From contig JAAXHX010000079.1 in NCBI GenBank assembly GCA_012270635.1, positions 1 through 14,401 on the forward strand: DNA of 14,401 nucleotides. Direction: 5' to 3'. Positions within the stretch are counted from its first letter, which is position 1, and each line of letters opens with the position of its first letter. A model generated the notes under the pieces. It was not told the DNA's origin, ran no database searches, and was given only the letters and a program-made list of their open reading frames with translations. The stretch comes from Dehalococcoidia bacterium. GTDB lineage: Bacteria; Chloroflexota; Dehalococcoidia; Plut-88900. A program made the position numbers and the translations under genes. Below, piece after piece: positions 12,854 to 14,401 of this stretch.

Positions 12854-12888
12854 GGGGATGGATTCCGGCTCGGGGGCCGGAATGACGG
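12854..12888. repeat. Dispersed palindromic element B, copy 3
   Basis: GGGGATGG, ATTCCGGC (12862-12869), loop TCGGGG, GCCGGAAT (12876-12883), GACGG. It lies between the hairpin and the convergent propeller gene, in the same orientation as the other two copies. Confidence 0.8.
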
Positions 12889-12923
12889 TAGAAATGGTGG
12901 GTGAGGTGACGGAAGAGGATGGG

Positions 12924-14327
12924 TTATTTGGGGGACCAGAAGGCGAGGTTGCCAGGGGCGACTACCTGGGGGGGAGAGGAGCCGTCTATGGATATGACCT
13001 GGATGGTGTTGCCGCCGCTGCCATTGGCGTTGGGGTCCCGACCGGAATAGACGAGGGATCGGCCGTCGGGGGACCAGAGACTGTTGGAGTAGGCATACTG
13101 GTCGAAGAAGGCGAACATGACGAATAGCTGCTCGGAGGAGGGGATGAAGTCGGTGAGCTTCTTTTCGGCTTGGCCCGTGCTGTCGTTGACGTACCAGGAG
13201 ATGGTGGACGAAGAGCGGTCGACGGTCACGTAGGCGAGCGTCGAGCCGTCAGGGGACCAGAAGAAGGCTGCGACCTCGCGGTTGGTGATTTGCCGGCGCT
13301 CCCCGGTCTCGACGTTGAATACGGCAAGACCGGCGTAGGTGGGGATGCCGAGGCTGGCGGCCGGTGTCAGCTGGGTGTGGGCGATCTCGTTGGATGACGG
13401 CGACCACAGGAAGACGGTCAGGATGTCCACGGTGGTGACGTCGACCTTCGAGTTGCCCTGAAGGTCGGATACGACCAGGGTGTCGGCGCCGCGGGAGAAA
13501 TCGACGTAGGCGATCTGCCGGCTGTCGGGGCTCCAGGCGGGGGTCCTGAAAGTGGTGGAGCGGGTGTTGAGGGAGGCCCTGGCGAAGTCGTTACGGGTAT
13601 CGACCAGGTCGACGGCGTCCACGAGGTGATGGAGGAGGTATCGACCGTCGGGGGACCAGGCCATGTAGGAGGGAGCGCCGAAGGATAGGGTCTCGGGGTG
13701 GTGGGGGTCCTCGGTCTCGATCAGGTAGAGGACGAGAGACCGGGGGGTGGGGGCGAGGAAGGCGACCCTGTCGCTCTCGGGGGCCCAGTAGATGTAGTGG
13801 GGGCTGCGCTGGGCGACGAACCTGCCGATGGTGTCATCGGGGTCCTGGAAGACCTTGTCGGGGAGACCGCCGGGAACGTCGACAAGCCAGAGGGCGCCGG
13901 CGAAGTCGCCGTTGGGGGAGTAGGAAGTGAAGGCTAGCTTGGAGGCGTCGGGGGACCAGGTGGGCCAGTTGTAGATGGTGTGACTGTCGAAGAAGGCCCC
14001 GCCGACCAGGGAGGCCGTCTCCCCGGACATGGGGATGGACACCAGCTGCTGGTCGGCGCCATCGGGACGGATGGTATAGATGTTGTCGTCGTGGCCGACG
14101 TAGGCGATGAGGTTCACGGCAGGTTCCGGTATGGGGGTCGGGGTGGGGGTGGGCGCAATCGTGGGATCCGGGGAGGGCGTTGGAGACGGCGCGGGGGTGT
14201 CGGGTGGGGGAGTCGGGGCTTCATCCGTAGGGTCTCCATTGCCGCTACAGGCTGCGAGGAGAAGGATGAGGGCGATGGCAAGGAGCAGGGACGCGGGGCC
14301 CGCTCCGATGCGGGGGCATCCGGTCAC
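12924..14327 (-). CDS. TolB/PD40-like beta-propeller lipoprotein
   Basis: 467 aa. Lipoprotein signal: a hydrophobic stretch LLLAIALILLLAAC with Cys27 as the lipid-anchor residue in a clear LAAC lipobox. A low-complexity linker rich in Thr-Pro and Ser-Pro follows (about 35-68). The rest is a propeller with eight WSP-type strand ends (WSPDASK, WAPESDR, WSPDGRY, WSPDSRQ, WSPSSNE, WSPDGST, WSPDGRS, and a final WSPK at the very C-terminus). These are PD40/TolB-like blades, usually protein- or ligand-binding platforms outside the membrane. There is no catalytic motif, so the function is unknown. The start is GTG 14327, overlapping the pyrK stop as GTGA; a GTG at 14378 in the same frame is inside pyrK and is unlikely. 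Coupling to pyrK is odd for a secreted protein. Confidence 0.85.
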   Translation of the reverse strand: MTGCPRIGAGPASLLLAIALILLLAACSGNGDPTDEAPTPPPDTPAPSPTPSPDPTIAPTPTPTPIPEPAVNLIAYVGHDDNIYTIRPDGADQQLVSIPMSGETASLVGGAFFDSHTIYNWPTWSPDASKLAFTSYSPNGDFAGALWLVDVPGGLPDKVFQDPDDTIGRFVAQRSPHYIYWAPESDRVAFLAPTPRSLVLYLIETEDPHHPETLSFGAPSYMAWSPDGRYLLHHLVDAVDLVDTRNDFARASLNTRSTTFRTPAWSPDSRQIAYVDFSRGADTLVVSDLQGNSKVDVTTVDILTVFLWSPSSNEIAHTQLTPAASLGIPTYAGLAVFNVETGERRQITNREVAAFFWSPDGSTLAYVTVDRSSSTISWYVNDSTGQAEKKLTDFIPSSEQLFVMFAFFDQYAYSNSLWSPDGRSLVYSGRDPNANGSGGNTIQVISIDGSSPPQVVAPGNLAFWSPK

Positions 14328-14401
14328 AACCCCATCCAGTTGACCTCTGCGAGGTCGAACATCGGGCCCTGGGTGCACACCATCTTGCGGCCCGAATGGG
14401 T
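14324..14401 (-). CDS. pyrK: PyrK, dihydroorotate dehydrogenase electron-transfer subunit (C-terminal end only)
   Basis: Only the last 25 residues are in the window: THSGRKMVCTQGPMFDLAEV, then NWMGL, stopping with TGA at 14324-14326. The block K-x-VC-x-x-GP-x-F matches the C-terminal end of PyrK, where the Cys is the last of four ligands of the 2Fe-2S cluster. PyrK passes electrons from PyrD to NAD. The rest of the gene lies beyond the right edge, so this is a recognition from a short piece, but the pattern is specific and the overlap with the next gene (GTGA) fits an operon. Not co-located with the pyrF here. Confidence 0.65.
   Translation of the reverse strand, partial: THSGRKMVCTQGPMFDLAEVNWMGL

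Overview
The window looks like a high-GC bacterial chromosome. The gene set (DUF951 beside pyrF, hflK-hflC, an XRE/COG1910 regulator with tupABC, PyrK-type dihydroorotate dehydrogenase, a TolB-like lipoprotein with a PT-rich linker) would suit a Chloroflexota (Dehalococcoidia-like) genome. That assignment is an impression from gene style; there is no rRNA or marker phylogeny here. Every gene except one is intact. The + strand is visibly G-rich over C almost throughout, whichever strand codes, except in about 2.0-5.8 kb (DLH, DUF1232, hflK, hflC).

Layout. 20-1904 (-): a VOC-fold protein followed by a CoA-transferase of the acetyl-CoA hydrolase/transferase family, 10 bp apart. 1905-2020: a compact divergent promoter region with two overlapping sigma70-like promoters. 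2021-2758 (+): dienelactone hydrolase. 2865-5794 (+): a small DUF1232 membrane protein, then hflK and hflC (FtsH-modulating SPFH proteins); HflC carries an additional C-terminal domain resembling DUF5666. A hairpin terminator follows. 5857-6919 (-): pyrF and a DUF951 protein, 4 bp apart. 6981-8368 (+): sfsA and an endonuclease III-like DNA glycosylase, coupled by a GTGA overlap. 8374-8687 (-): a protein made of 11-residue tandem repeats, broken by a one-base frameshift. 8777-9889 (-): a one-component regulator (XRE HTH plus periplasmic-binding-protein domain). 10253-12721 (+): tupA, tupB and tupC, a tungstate-type ABC transporter. 12924-14327 (-): a WD40/PD40 propeller lipoprotein whose GTG start overlaps the stop of a truncated pyrK at the window edge.

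How the parts work together. The clearest system is the tungstate/molybdate module at 8.8-12.7 kb. A regulator with its own oxyanion-binding-like domain is transcribed divergently from tupABC. The shared control region holds two back-to-back promoters that share their -35 region, and two inverted repeats with the same ACAA-N6-TTGT core. The repeats cover the -35 of both promoters and the -10/start of the regulator, so autoregulation and control of the transporter are likely. Around this operon lie two families of short dispersed palindromic repeats (elements A and B), found only between genes.

No rRNA, tRNA, CRISPR array or transposase was seen. The items most worth following up are the HflC C-terminal fusion, the undecapeptide-repeat gene with its frameshift, the regulator/operator arrangement for tup, and the repeat elements.
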